This document shows, one piece after another, positions 1-6,195 of a DNA stretch of 10,310 bases (the first letter of the stretch is position 1; each line of letters opens with the position of its first letter). The translations under genes were made by a program, and so were the position numbers. The notes beneath the pieces are model-generated. The model saw nothing but the letters and a program-made list of their open reading frames with translations. It did no database searches and had not been told where the DNA came from. Source of the stretch: Bacteroidales bacterium UBA1216 (GTDB lineage: Bacteria > Bacteroidota > Bacteroidia > Bacteroidales > Paludibacteraceae); assembly GCA_002309255.1 (NCBI GenBank), contig DBXI01000042.1:14103-24412 (forward strand), written 5' to 3'.

Positions 1-563
1 CCGTTGAGCTCGTAACGGGCCACAATCTCTTTCAGGCGCTCATATATGCGCTCCGCGCCTTTCACGCCGCCATCCACCTCGCCCAACGACGACACTTCCT
101 CGATAGGAATATGCACCAGCCGAATACCGGTCTTATCATATATATACGCATCATCCACCTTGGACGCTATCAGCCAGTCGGACGGTTCACCCACTACGCC
201 GAGGCGAAGGGAGGCGTGAGGAAGCTGATCAGCTGCGGAAGCCGAATGGGCATCAGCCAAGCTTGGCTGATCAATTTCTGCTGCCTGCTCAGCCGAGGTA
301 AGTACACGACCGGTGCCGTTATGCTGACGAATCCATGTGAGGATCTCCAGCGAGGCGGCCAGCGAGTTGCTGTAACCGGAGGCGATGATATAGACGGGCT
401 CAGCAAGCGACAACTTGCCGGCATCGACCAGTTTCAGAAACAAAGCTTCCGTACCACCGGTCAGAACGGCGATACATTGATGACTGTTGACCCACTGTTC
501 GGGCAACTCAAACGGAAGATGCAGATCTTCCTTGTGCATAGCGGATGATAAAATATGTAGCAT
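1..563 (-). CDS. Sugar isomerase-like protein (L-fucose/L-arabinose isomerase-like), 5' part, cut by window edge
   Basis: An open frame of 187 codons without a stop runs from an ATG at 563 down to the left edge, so the C-terminal part is missing. The protein begins MLHILSSAMHKED, followed by VLTGGTEALFLKL near residue 33, a hydrophobic YIIASGYSNSLAASLEIL stretch near 58, and LGVVGEPSDWLIAS with VHIPIEEV further on. The SSxxH opening, the GGTE element and the GEPSDWLIAS element resemble the N-terminal part of fucose/arabinose-isomerase-fold proteins, which interconvert aldoses and ketoses in the cytoplasm. The family call rests on remembered motifs and the substrate cannot be told. An alternative start lies at 539. 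Residues about 96-115 are low-complexity (Ala, Ser, Asp, Gln) and coincide with two DNA palindromes. The gene is divergent from the GTPase gene at 688. Confidence 0.55.
   Translation of the reverse strand, partial: MLHILSSAMHKEDLHLPFELPEQWVNSHQCIAVLTGGTEALFLKLVDAGKLSLAEPVYIIASGYSNSLAASLEILTWIRQHNGTGRVLTSAEQAAEIDQPSLADAHSASAADQLPHASLRLGVVGEPSDWLIASKVDDAYIYDKTGIRLVHIPIEEVSSLGEVDGGVKGAERIYERLKEIVARYELN
223..271. repeat. Two palindromes, 12 and 20 bases, within the isomerase-like gene
   Basis: AGCTGATCAGCT at 223-234 and ATCAGCCAAGCTTGGCTGAT at 252-271 are both perfect palindromes and share the core GCTGATC. They sit 17 bases apart in a low-complexity linker of the isomerase-like protein. The second could fold as a hairpin in RNA or bind a dimeric protein. 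Whether this is a protein-binding site, a small inserted palindromic element or chance is not known. Confidence 0.6.
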
Positions 564-608
564 GGTATAAAGATTTAAACGAATTAAGTTGTACAAAAAT
601 TATGCCAA

Positions 609-641
609 TTTGTCAGGACAGGCGCAACGGCACAAAATTTG
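609..641 (+). promoter_or_regulatory. Possible promoter of the G3E GTPase gene
   Basis: TTTG at 609-612 is followed after 21 bases by AAAATTTG at 634-641. This is one base off the Bacteroidota -7 consensus TAnnTTTG and has acceptable spacing. Transcription would start just before the TAACTGA repeat and give a leader of roughly 40 bases. No clear consensus promoter was found for the divergent isomerase-like gene. The match is weak. Confidence 0.35.
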
Positions 642-649
642 TAGCAGAA

Positions 650-684
650 TAACTGATAACTGATAACTCATAATTGACAACTTA
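650..684 (+). repeat. Five 7-base tandem units directly upstream of the GTPase start
   Basis: Five degenerate units of exactly 7 bases, consensus TAACTGA, begin at 650, 657, 664, 671 and 678. The first two are identical and the others carry one to three changes. The array ends three bases before the ATG at 688, where a Shine-Dalgarno site would be expected. It belongs to a class of 7/8-base repeats seen at four other places in this window. Confidence 0.8.
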
Positions 685-687
685 CAT

Positions 688-1896
688 ATGACAACAGTTC
701 CTGTATTACTTTTAACCGGATACCTGGGTAGCGGTAAGACCACCCTACTCAACCGGATTTTGAATAACCGTCAAGGCATCAAGTTTGCCGTGATCGTCAA
801 CGATATAGGCGAGGTGAACATCGACGCCGATCTGATCGCCAAAGGCGGCGTGGTCGGGCAGAAAGACGACAGCCTGGTCGCCTTGCAGAACGGCTGCATC
901 TGCTGCACTCTGAAGATGGATCTGGTGGAGCAACTCAACGAGATCACATCGCAGAAGAAGTTCGACTACATCGTTATCGAGGCTTCGGGCATCTGCGAGC
1001 CGGCGCCTATTGCGCAGACGATCTGTTCTATCCCTCAGATCGTTACGAACTACCAGGGTCATGACCTGCCCCGTCTGGACTGCATCGTGACCGTAGTGGA
1101 TGCACTGCGCATGCGCGACGAGTTTGGCTGCGGTGACGCGCTGGAGAAGGAGCGCATAGGTGAGGAGGACATCGAGCGGCTGGTGATCGAGCAGATAGAG
1201 TTCTGTAACAAGATCCTGCTCAACAAAGCCTCGGAGATCAGCGCCGATGAGCTCAAGCACCTAACCGCCATCATCCGAGCCATACAGCCCAAGGCGGAGA
1301 TTATACCCTGCGACTACGGTGATGTGGATTTCTCGAAGATCCTTGACACCCGCGCGTTTGACTTTGAGACTGTAGCCACCAGCGCTACTTGGGTGCATGA
1401 GGTAGAAGCCCCCGGCAATGAACACGATGATGACGACGATGACGATCATGATCATGACCACGAAGAGCATGAGCATCATCATGAGCATGAGCACCACCAT
1501 CATCACCACGACGATGAGGGCGAGGCGGAGGAGTACGGCATTGGTACATTTGTGTATTTCCGCCGTCAGCCGTTTAACTTGAATAAGTTTGATGAGTTCG
1601 TAGCACGTCACTGGCCGAAAGAGGTGATTCGCGCCAAAGGTATGTGCTACTTCGATGATGAGTACGACATGTGCTACGTGTTTGAGCAGGCCGGCAAGCA
1701 GTTCAACCTCAAGCAGGCGGGACAGTGGTACGCTACAATGCCGGAGGAGGAGCTGATGCTCATGGCCAAAAATGAGCCGGGTATATTGCGCGACTGGGAC
1801 GAGCACTACGGCGACAGGATGCAGAAGCTCGTATTCATCGGCCAGCATCTGGATAAGCAGGCCATCACTCAGGCGCTGGACGCCTGTCTGGCATAA
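688..1896 (+). CDS. COG0523 G3E-family GTPase, probable zinc metallochaperone (CobW/ZNG-like)
   Basis: This 402-residue cytoplasmic GTPase belongs to the CobW/COG0523 group, whose members use GTP hydrolysis to load metal, most often zinc, into client proteins. Visible features are the P-loop GYLGSGKTT (11-19), VNDIGEVNID (37-46), the metal-binding CICC motif (70-73), VIEASGICEP (96-105) and a CobW C-terminal domain after about residue 283. Between the domains, residues 245-282 form a His/Asp/Glu-rich loop with 15 histidines, likely to bind or buffer metal. The guanine-specificity motif, usually NKxD, reads NKAS (179-182), so the usual aspartate is absent; I believe related Bacteroidales proteins share this, but did not check. 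The stop lies one base from the stop of the convergent DUF2520 gene. No Zur box was recognised. The metal and client are inferred. Confidence 0.9.
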   Translation: MTTVPVLLLTGYLGSGKTTLLNRILNNRQGIKFAVIVNDIGEVNIDADLIAKGGVVGQKDDSLVALQNGCICCTLKMDLVEQLNEITSQKKFDYIVIEASGICEPAPIAQTICSIPQIVTNYQGHDLPRLDCIVTVVDALRMRDEFGCGDALEKERIGEEDIERLVIEQIEFCNKILLNKASEISADELKHLTAIIRAIQPKAEIIPCDYGDVDFSKILDTRAFDFETVATSATWVHEVEAPGNEHDDDDDDDHDHDHEEHEHHHEHEHHHHHHDDEGEAEEYGIGTFVYFRRQPFNLNKFDEFVARHWPKEVIRAKGMCYFDDEYDMCYVFEQAGKQFNLKQAGQWYATMPEEELMLMAKNEPGILRDWDEHYGDRMQKLVFIGQHLDKQAITQALDACLA

Positions 1897-1897
1897 G

Positions 1898-2647
1898 TTA
1901 CTTGGACTGACGGATATAATCAGTGATCAGGCGATAGACCTCACAAGGTTTGTCGCCTGTTTGGTTGGATAGGTTCTGTAGCAGTTCCAAGTGGCGGCGT
2001 ATGACCTGCTCGTCGCCGCGCACAGCAGGACCTGTCTGCGCATCCTTGGGAGCCAGGGCGTGCACCTTGGCCGCCGTCTGGTCAATGAGCGGGAGCAGTA
2101 CGTTGAACGGTATAGGTGTACTGCGCAGTATATCCGCCGCCATGCGGTACATGCAGTTAGTGAAGTTGTTGGCAAACACACCCGCCACATGCAACCGTTC
2201 GCGGTCGGACTGCGAGGCCTCGATCACGCGCGACGACAGGGTAAGCGCCAGCGTGTAGATAGCCGCCAGGTCATCAATCGTGCGCCCCTCCACTATCAGT
2301 GGTACTTCGCTGAAATCATCGACGGGATTCGCCTTACTGAAGGTCTGAAACGGATAGAGAATACCAGCGTGAGGTTTGTCGTCGCCGAACACAGTGATCG
2401 GTATTGTGCCCGATGTATGTATATGTATTGCGCGCGCAGGCGTATGTACAGCGGCTACCACCTCCGCCAGCGCCTGATCGGCTACGGCATAGATGTACAC
2501 ATCATAGACACTGACCATTTGATCATTTACCATTTGGCCATTTACCAGTTCTCGCGAACTGAGCATAGGGACATCGATGCCCTTGCGCGCAAAGGCGGCG
2601 TGCAGGCTCGTGGCCACATTGCCGCGACCGATGATTGCAATCTTCAT
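1898..2647 (-). CDS. Rossmann-like and DUF2520 domain protein, putative NAD(P)-binding oxidoreductase
   Basis: This 249-residue protein starts MKIAIIGRGNVATSL, a dinucleotide-binding GxGNxA turn of a Rossmann domain related to F420-dependent/pyrroline-carboxylate-type reductases. The second half (about residues 130-245) is helical and carries AGVFANNFTNCMYRMA, the mark of DUF2520. The reaction is unknown; cofactor binding is inferred from the fold. Residues 34-45 are encoded by a 15-base tandem repeat and read VNGQM then VNDQM. It is the last gene of a minus-strand operon: the start is seven bases after the symporter stop, with GGAATG just before it. In many Bacteroidales I recall this family next to a KdsC-type phosphatase gene, but none is present here. 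Confidence 0.85.
   Translation of the reverse strand: MKIAIIGRGNVATSLHAAFARKGIDVPMLSSRELVNGQMVNDQMVSVYDVYIYAVADQALAEVVAAVHTPARAIHIHTSGTIPITVFGDDKPHAGILYPFQTFSKANPVDDFSEVPLIVEGRTIDDLAAIYTLALTLSSRVIEASQSDRERLHVAGVFANNFTNCMYRMAADILRSTPIPFNVLLPLIDQTAAKVHALAPKDAQTGPAVRGDEQVIRRHLELLQNLSNQTGDKPCEVYRLITDYIRQSK
2513..2550 (-). repeat. In-frame 15-base tandem duplication (alternating 7/8 bases) in the DUF2520 gene
   Basis: On the plus strand ATTTGATCATTTACC (2517-2531) is followed directly by ATTTGGCCATTTACC (2532-2546), differing at two bases, with partial copies on both sides. Each 15-base unit is itself an 8-base plus a 7-base near-repeat around CATTT. Because 15 is a multiple of three, the array keeps the frame and encodes a five-residue repeat at residues 34-45, between the first strands of the Rossmann domain. 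Confidence 0.75.
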
Positions 2648-2654
2648 TCCTTAC

Positions 2655-3983
2655 CTAAAATTTTAATACACCTAAACCATTCAGGAACACAAGCAGTATG
2701 ATCAGCGGTATGATCCATCTTAGGAAGAACAAGAACACCTGTCCGGCTCTTCGCCTTGTTCCTTTGGTGTGTAGCAATACACTTCCTTCGCCTCGTTTGG
2801 GCAGCCCCCACCCCACGAATACCGCCATACAGAGGGCTGTCAGAGGCATTGTGAAGCCGGCGGTCAGTTGGTCGCTTACATCAAACATGGCGGGGAAGAA
2901 AATGCACAGCATGATCAGCACCAGCACCAGTGCTGCTACCAGGCTCACGCTCTGCCGGCGGCTGAGAGGATGGCGCGTGTCGGCCGTCGCCTCTTGCACG
3001 AATGCCACCGCCACCTCCATCAGCGAGATCGTGGACGTCAACGCGGCTATGCACAGCAGACCGAAGAACAGCACACTGCTCAGCCAGGCGAACGACATCT
3101 GCTGCAGTACGGCAGGCAGCACAACGAACACCAGTTGAGGCCCCTGCTCAGGGTTGACGCCAAACGCAAACACCGCAGGGAAGATGATCACGCCCGCCAG
3201 AATGGCCACCAGTGTATCCAGCACCAGCACCTGCAGCGACGCCGCGGGGATATTCTGCCCCTTAGGCATATACGCGCCATAGGTGATCAGTGCACCCAGA
3301 CCTATCGACAAGCTGAAGAAACACTGCCCCATCGCCTCCATCACCACATGCGAGGTGAGCTTTGCACAGTCGAACTGGAAGAAGAACTGCATACCTAAAT
3401 TGCTGCCGTCAAGCATCAGCACGCGCCCCGCCATCAGTAGCATCATCAGTAGTAGCAAAGGCATCAGGATCTTGCTCAGCCGCTCGATGCCTTTGTTCAC
3501 ATCGAACCACAACACCGCAGCCGTGAGCAGCACAGGAAGCACGGTGAAGGCTATCATCCGCGGCTTATTGGTGCTCACCACGCTGAAGTGCTCCGTCAGC
3601 GCTGAGGAGTCCAAACCACTGAACGCGTTCACCAGCGCCTCAACCAGGTAGTTAAAGCACCAACCGGTCACCACGAAATAGAACCCCATAATCACCATTG
3701 CCGTCAGCATGCATAGCCAGCTCATCCACTGCCAGCGGTTCGTTCCGCTCAACGCACGGAACGCGCCATAGGTGCTCTTACCCGAACGCTTGCCTATCAT
3801 GAACTCCATGACCAACAGCGGCAAACCGAACAGCAGCACGCATAGCAGATAAACCAGCAGAAACGCTCCGCCACCGTTCTCGCCCGCGATGTATGGGAAC
3901 TTCCATATATTACCCAAGCCTACGGCACCACCCGCCGCGGCCATGATTAATCCTACCTTCGTGGAAAAACTAGATTTCTTCAT
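2655..3983 (-). CDS. Neurotransmitter:sodium symporter (SNF family) transporter
   Basis: This 442-residue inner-membrane protein is expected to import an amino acid or related amine with sodium. TM1 carries the unwound helix signature AAGGAVGLGNIWKFPYIAGE (residues 15-34) followed by NGGGAF, which aligns with the sodium- and substrate-binding region of LeuT. The TM6-type segment GQCFFSLSIGLGALITYGAY is also typical. About eleven hydrophobic helices can be counted, the number seen in many bacterial members, and the C-terminus is short (GLGVLKF). The start at 3983 follows AAGGACGG, a plausible ribosome site, 12 bases after the dipeptidase stop, and its own stop is seven bases before the DUF2520 start. 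Co-transcription with a dipeptidase suggests uptake of amino acids; the substrate cannot be told. Confidence 0.93.
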   Translation of the reverse strand: MKKSSFSTKVGLIMAAAGGAVGLGNIWKFPYIAGENGGGAFLLVYLLCVLLFGLPLLVMEFMIGKRSGKSTYGAFRALSGTNRWQWMSWLCMLTAMVIMGFYFVVTGWCFNYLVEALVNAFSGLDSSALTEHFSVVSTNKPRMIAFTVLPVLLTAAVLWFDVNKGIERLSKILMPLLLLMMLLMAGRVLMLDGSNLGMQFFFQFDCAKLTSHVVMEAMGQCFFSLSIGLGALITYGAYMPKGQNIPAASLQVLVLDTLVAILAGVIIFPAVFAFGVNPEQGPQLVFVVLPAVLQQMSFAWLSSVLFFGLLCIAALTSTISLMEVAVAFVQEATADTRHPLSRRQSVSLVAALVLVLIMLCIFFPAMFDVSDQLTAGFTMPLTALCMAVFVGWGLPKRGEGSVLLHTKGTRRRAGQVFLFFLRWIIPLIILLVFLNGLGVLKF

Positions 3984-3995
3984 CCGTCCTTATTC

Positions 3996-5387
3996 CTACA
4001 GCTGCTTATAGAACTCCGTTACGGCAATGATGCCTTTCTCCCACACCTCCAGATCCATCGACTCGTTGGGCGAGTGGATAGCATCCTGCTCCAATCCGAA
4101 GCCCATCAGTATGGTTTTCACGCCCAGCACGCGCTCGAACTCCGCGATGATGGGAATACTTCCTCCTCGCCGAGCTGCCAGCGGACGCTTGCCGAACGCT
4201 ATTTCAAAGCCTTTCTCCGCCGCTTTGTATGCCGGCAGGTCAAGCGGACACAAGTAGCCCTGTCCGCCATGCATCGGTGTGACCTTCACGCGCACGCCGC
4301 TCGGCGCCAGCTGCTGCATGTAATTGATGAACAGCTGCGAGATCTGCTCATGATCCTGATCAGCCACCAGCCTGCATGACACCTTGGCAAACGCCTTACT
4401 CGGCAACACGGTCTTGCTGCCCTCGCCCGTATAACCGCCCCATATGCCGCAAATGTCGAACGACGGACGGCAACTGTTGCGTTCCAGCGTCGAGTAGCCC
4501 GCCTCGCCGAACACGTCCGGCACATCAATCGCCTGCTTGTACGCCTCAAGGTCAAATGGTATCTCGGCTATCATCGCGCGCTCCTCGGCCGGAATAGGCA
4601 GCACGTGGTCGTAGAAGTGCGGTATGGTTATACGCCCGTCCTGATCCACCACTTGCGCCAACATCTGCGTCAGCGCATTGATCGGATTGCGCACCGCACC
4701 GCCAAAGTGTCCGGAGTGTAGGTCTCTGTTCGGGCCATCCACCTCAATCTGCCAGTACGCCAAGCCGCGCAGACCAACCGTCAACGAGGGAGTGTCCTTG
4801 CCTATCATCGAGGTGTCGCTCACCAGGATCACATCGCAGCTCAGTAGCTCCTTGTGTTGCTCCAGGAACGCAGCCAGCGACGGCGAACCGATCTCCTCCT
4901 CGCCCTCAAAGATGAACTTCACATGGCAGTTCATCAGCCCCTCATGCACCATGTACTCGAATGCCTTGGCCTGTATCATCGCCTGCCCCTTGTCGTCGTC
5001 CGCCCCACGAGCATACAGCTTGCCATCGCGGATACTCGGCTCCCACGGATCACTCTCCCACTGCTCCAGCGGCTCGACAGGCATCACATCATAGTGCGCA
5101 TAAACCAGCACTGTTGGAATTGAATCTTCAAATCTTTCATTCTTCATATCTTCAAATCCTGGCTTATACTCCGCATACACAAACGGATTGCCGTCCTTTG
5201 TAGGCGCATCCATCACATCTGCACGCTGACAGCCTGCCGCAAGCAGCAACTCACGCCAACGATCGGCACAACGACGCATGTCGGCCTTGTGCTCCGCCTG
5301 ACAACTGACTGACGGAATACGGATCAACGACGACCATTCACTCATGAATCGCTCTCTATTCGAGCGGATATACTCAGATATTTTCAT
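3996..5387 (-). CDS. M20 family metallopeptidase (dipeptidase)
   Basis: This is a cytoplasmic zinc peptidase of the M20 family, probably cutting dipeptides or short peptides. The start is taken at 5387 (MKISEYIRSNRERF), giving 463 residues. An in-frame ATG at 5474 would add 29 residues that do not look like this family and would place the start upstream of the promoter's -7 box. The catalytic set is complete: AHYDVMP with His98 and Asp100, RGADDDKG (metal-bridging Asp near 131), EGEEEIGS with Glu164 as likely base and Glu165 as metal ligand, SDTSM, the dimerisation-domain RDLHSGHFGG, and a late His in QDAIHSPNES. Residues 78-88, just before the PTVLVYAHYD strand, are encoded by a tandem 8-base repeat and look like a loop insertion. 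First gene of the operon with the symporter and DUF2520 protein. Confidence 0.92.
   Translation of the reverse strand: MKISEYIRSNRERFMSEWSSLIRIPSVSCQAEHKADMRRCADRWRELLLAAGCQRADVMDAPTKDGNPFVYAEYKPGFEDMKNERFEDSIPTVLVYAHYDVMPVEPLEQWESDPWEPSIRDGKLYARGADDDKGQAMIQAKAFEYMVHEGLMNCHVKFIFEGEEEIGSPSLAAFLEQHKELLSCDVILVSDTSMIGKDTPSLTVGLRGLAYWQIEVDGPNRDLHSGHFGGAVRNPINALTQMLAQVVDQDGRITIPHFYDHVLPIPAEERAMIAEIPFDLEAYKQAIDVPDVFGEAGYSTLERNSCRPSFDICGIWGGYTGEGSKTVLPSKAFAKVSCRLVADQDHEQISQLFINYMQQLAPSGVRVKVTPMHGGQGYLCPLDLPAYKAAEKGFEIAFGKRPLAARRGGSIPIIAEFERVLGVKTILMGFGLEQDAIHSPNESMDLEVWEKGIIAVTEFYKQL
5126..5157 (-). repeat. Four 8-base tandem units inside the M20 peptidase gene
   Basis: Units CTTCAAAT (5126-5133), CTTTCATT (5134-5141), CTTCATAT (5142-5149) and CTTCAAAT (5150-5157), plus-strand orientation, lie end to end, with a similar partial unit ahead of them. 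They encode FEDMKNERFED (residues 78-88). As I recall related M20 peptidases, they have about ten fewer residues between the Tyr-Ala-Glu stretch and PTVLVY, so the array looks like an insertion tolerated in a surface loop. Confidence 0.7.
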
Positions 5388-5420
5388 ACGATTATAGTAT
5401 CTTAAATACGCGTTTGCATG

Positions 5421-5452
5421 CAAAGGTACAAAAAAAAAATGACATTTGCAAA
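5421..5452 (-). promoter_or_regulatory. Promoter of the dipeptidase-symporter-DUF2520 operon
   Basis: Read on the minus strand, TTTG (5452-5449) and TACCTTTG (5428-5421) are separated by exactly 20 bases. This is an exact match to the Bacteroidota -33/-7 consensus. The spacer contains a run of ten T (plus-strand A at 5430-5439). The leader to the start codon at 5387 would be about 25-30 bases. The promoter is the mirror partner of the pth promoter at 5490-5521. Confidence 0.85.
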
Positions 5453-5502
5453 TAAAAAGCACCTCTGACTGCACTTTTCCGCGCTATAATTTGCAAATGT
5501 CA
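5440..5502. repeat. 13-base inverted repeat containing two ATTTGCAAAT palindromes between divergent promoters
   Basis: TGACATTTGCAAA (5440-5452) and TTTGCAAATGTCA (5490-5502) are exact reverse complements, 37 bases apart. Each includes the 10-base palindrome ATTTGCAAAT (5444-5453 and 5489-5498), and the two palindromes are spaced 45 bases start to start. Each arm contains the -33 box of one of the two divergent promoters. This suits either a shared operator for a dimeric regulator or a duplicated promoter module; which one is unknown. Confidence 0.75.
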
Positions 5503-5521
5503 AAAAAAAGTCGTAACTTTG
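5490..5521 (+). promoter_or_regulatory. Promoter of the pth operon
   Basis: TTTG (5490-5493), then exactly 20 bases, then TAACTTTG (5514-5521): an exact Bacteroidota consensus. The spacer holds eight A at 5502-5509. Transcription should begin near 5528, giving a leader of about 63 bases with a hairpin. The -33 box and the following nine bases are identical to those of the divergent promoter. Confidence 0.87.
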
Positions 5522-5531
5522 TGAGCTAATT

Positions 5532-5558
5532 TAGCCGTCCGTGCTTGACTGACGGCTA
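5532..5558 (+). other. Hairpin at the 5' end of the pth leader
   Basis: TAGCCGTC (5532-5539) and GACGGCTA (5551-5558) form a perfect 8-base stem with an 11-base loop, starting only a few bases after the predicted transcription start. It has no T-run, so it is not a terminator. It may protect the 5' end of the mRNA or serve as a binding site; no known riboswitch was recognised. Confidence 0.55.
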
Positions 5559-5591
5559 TTGGCTGACAACATAAATAACAAATAGAAAGAT

Positions 5592-6149
5592 ATGAAATAC
5601 CTGATAGTAGGCCTTGGCAACATCGGCGACGAATATGCCGGCACGCGCCATAACATCGGTTTCATGGCCGTTGACCGCTTTGCAGCCAAGCATGATGTTG
5701 TCTGGGCGGACAAGCGTTACGGGTTTGTGGGCAAGTGCCGCGTGAAGAACGCCGAACTGATGCTGCTCAAGCCGTCCACATACATGAATCTGAGCGGCAA
5801 TGCCGTGCGCTACTGGCTCAACGAGGAGAACATACCGGTAGAGAACATGCTGGTGATCGTCGATGATCTCAATCTGCCCTTCGGCACCATTCGCATCCGC
5901 AAGCAGGGAAGCGATGGCGGACACAATGGGCTCAAGCACATCCAGCAGGTGCTCGGCACGCAGGCGTACAGCCGCGTACGCTTCGGGATAGGCAACGAGT
6001 ACACACGCGGCGCACAGATCAACTTCGTGCTCGGAAACTGGACGGACGAGGAGAAGCAACAACTCAGCGAGAAGCTCGACAGGATTGCGGAAATCATTCC
6101 GTCGTTCTGCCTGCAGGGCATTGATCGCACAATGAACCAATATAATTGA
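5592..6149 (+). CDS. pth: Peptidyl-tRNA hydrolase
   Basis: This cytoplasmic enzyme cuts the ester bond between a nascent peptide and tRNA dropped from the ribosome, recycling the tRNA. The 185-residue length is normal. Family residues are all visible: Asn10 in GLGNIG, catalytic His20 in GTRHNIGF, Asn66 in TYMNLSG, Asp91 in VDDLNLPFG and Asn112 in GGHNGLKHI (equivalent to Asn10, His20, Asn68, Asp93 and Asn114 of the E. coli enzyme). It is the first gene of its operon, with a consensus promoter and hairpin upstream and AGAAAGAT before the ATG rather than a strong Shine-Dalgarno site. In many Bacteroidales I recall a ribosomal protein L25 gene just upstream; here its place is taken by the promoter region. 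The stop codon is the first triplet of a 7-base repeat array. Confidence 0.97.
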   Translation: MKYLIVGLGNIGDEYAGTRHNIGFMAVDRFAAKHDVVWADKRYGFVGKCRVKNAELMLLKPSTYMNLSGNAVRYWLNEENIPVENMLVIVDDLNLPFGTIRIRKQGSDGGHNGLKHIQQVLGTQAYSRVRFGIGNEYTRGAQINFVLGNWTDEEKQQLSEKLDRIAEIIPSFCLQGIDRTMNQYN

Positions 6150-6195
6150 CAAATGTCAAATGACAAATATCAAATATCAAATGTCAAATGATAAA
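6147..6195 (+). repeat. Seven 7-base tandem units bridging the pth stop and the S4 gene start
   Basis: Seven consecutive 7-base units, forms TGACAAA, TGTCAAA, TATCAAA and TGATAAA, begin at 6147, 6154, 6161, 6168, 6175, 6182 and 6189. The first three bases are the pth stop codon TGA and the last base is the A of the next ATG, so the 45-base spacer is entirely repeat. There is no Shine-Dalgarno site; an A-rich unstructured leader may serve initiation instead. Confidence 0.85.

Noticed and set aside
111..548. Plus-strand open frame of 145 codons
   Set aside because: It lies opposite the isomerase-like frame, which has family motifs and a plausible start; the plus-strand protein resembles nothing.
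745..1848. Minus-strand open frames opposite the GTPase
   Set aside because: They are antisense to a gene with clear motifs; the hydrophobic run in one is just the His/Asp loop read backwards.
1890..1905. Shared terminator between the convergent GTPase and DUF2520 genes
   Set aside because: The stops are one base apart and no hairpin with a T-run is visible on either strand.
1991..2701. Plus-strand open frame of 236 codons opposite the DUF2520 gene
   Set aside because: No domain or start signal; the minus-strand gene has the Rossmann motif and operon spacing.
5388..5474. Upstream start for the M20 peptidase (29 extra residues)
   Set aside because: It would begin upstream of the -7 box of the promoter, and the extra residues are not family-like.
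5556..6166. Minus-strand open frames opposite pth
   Set aside because: Shadows of a fully conserved pth gene.
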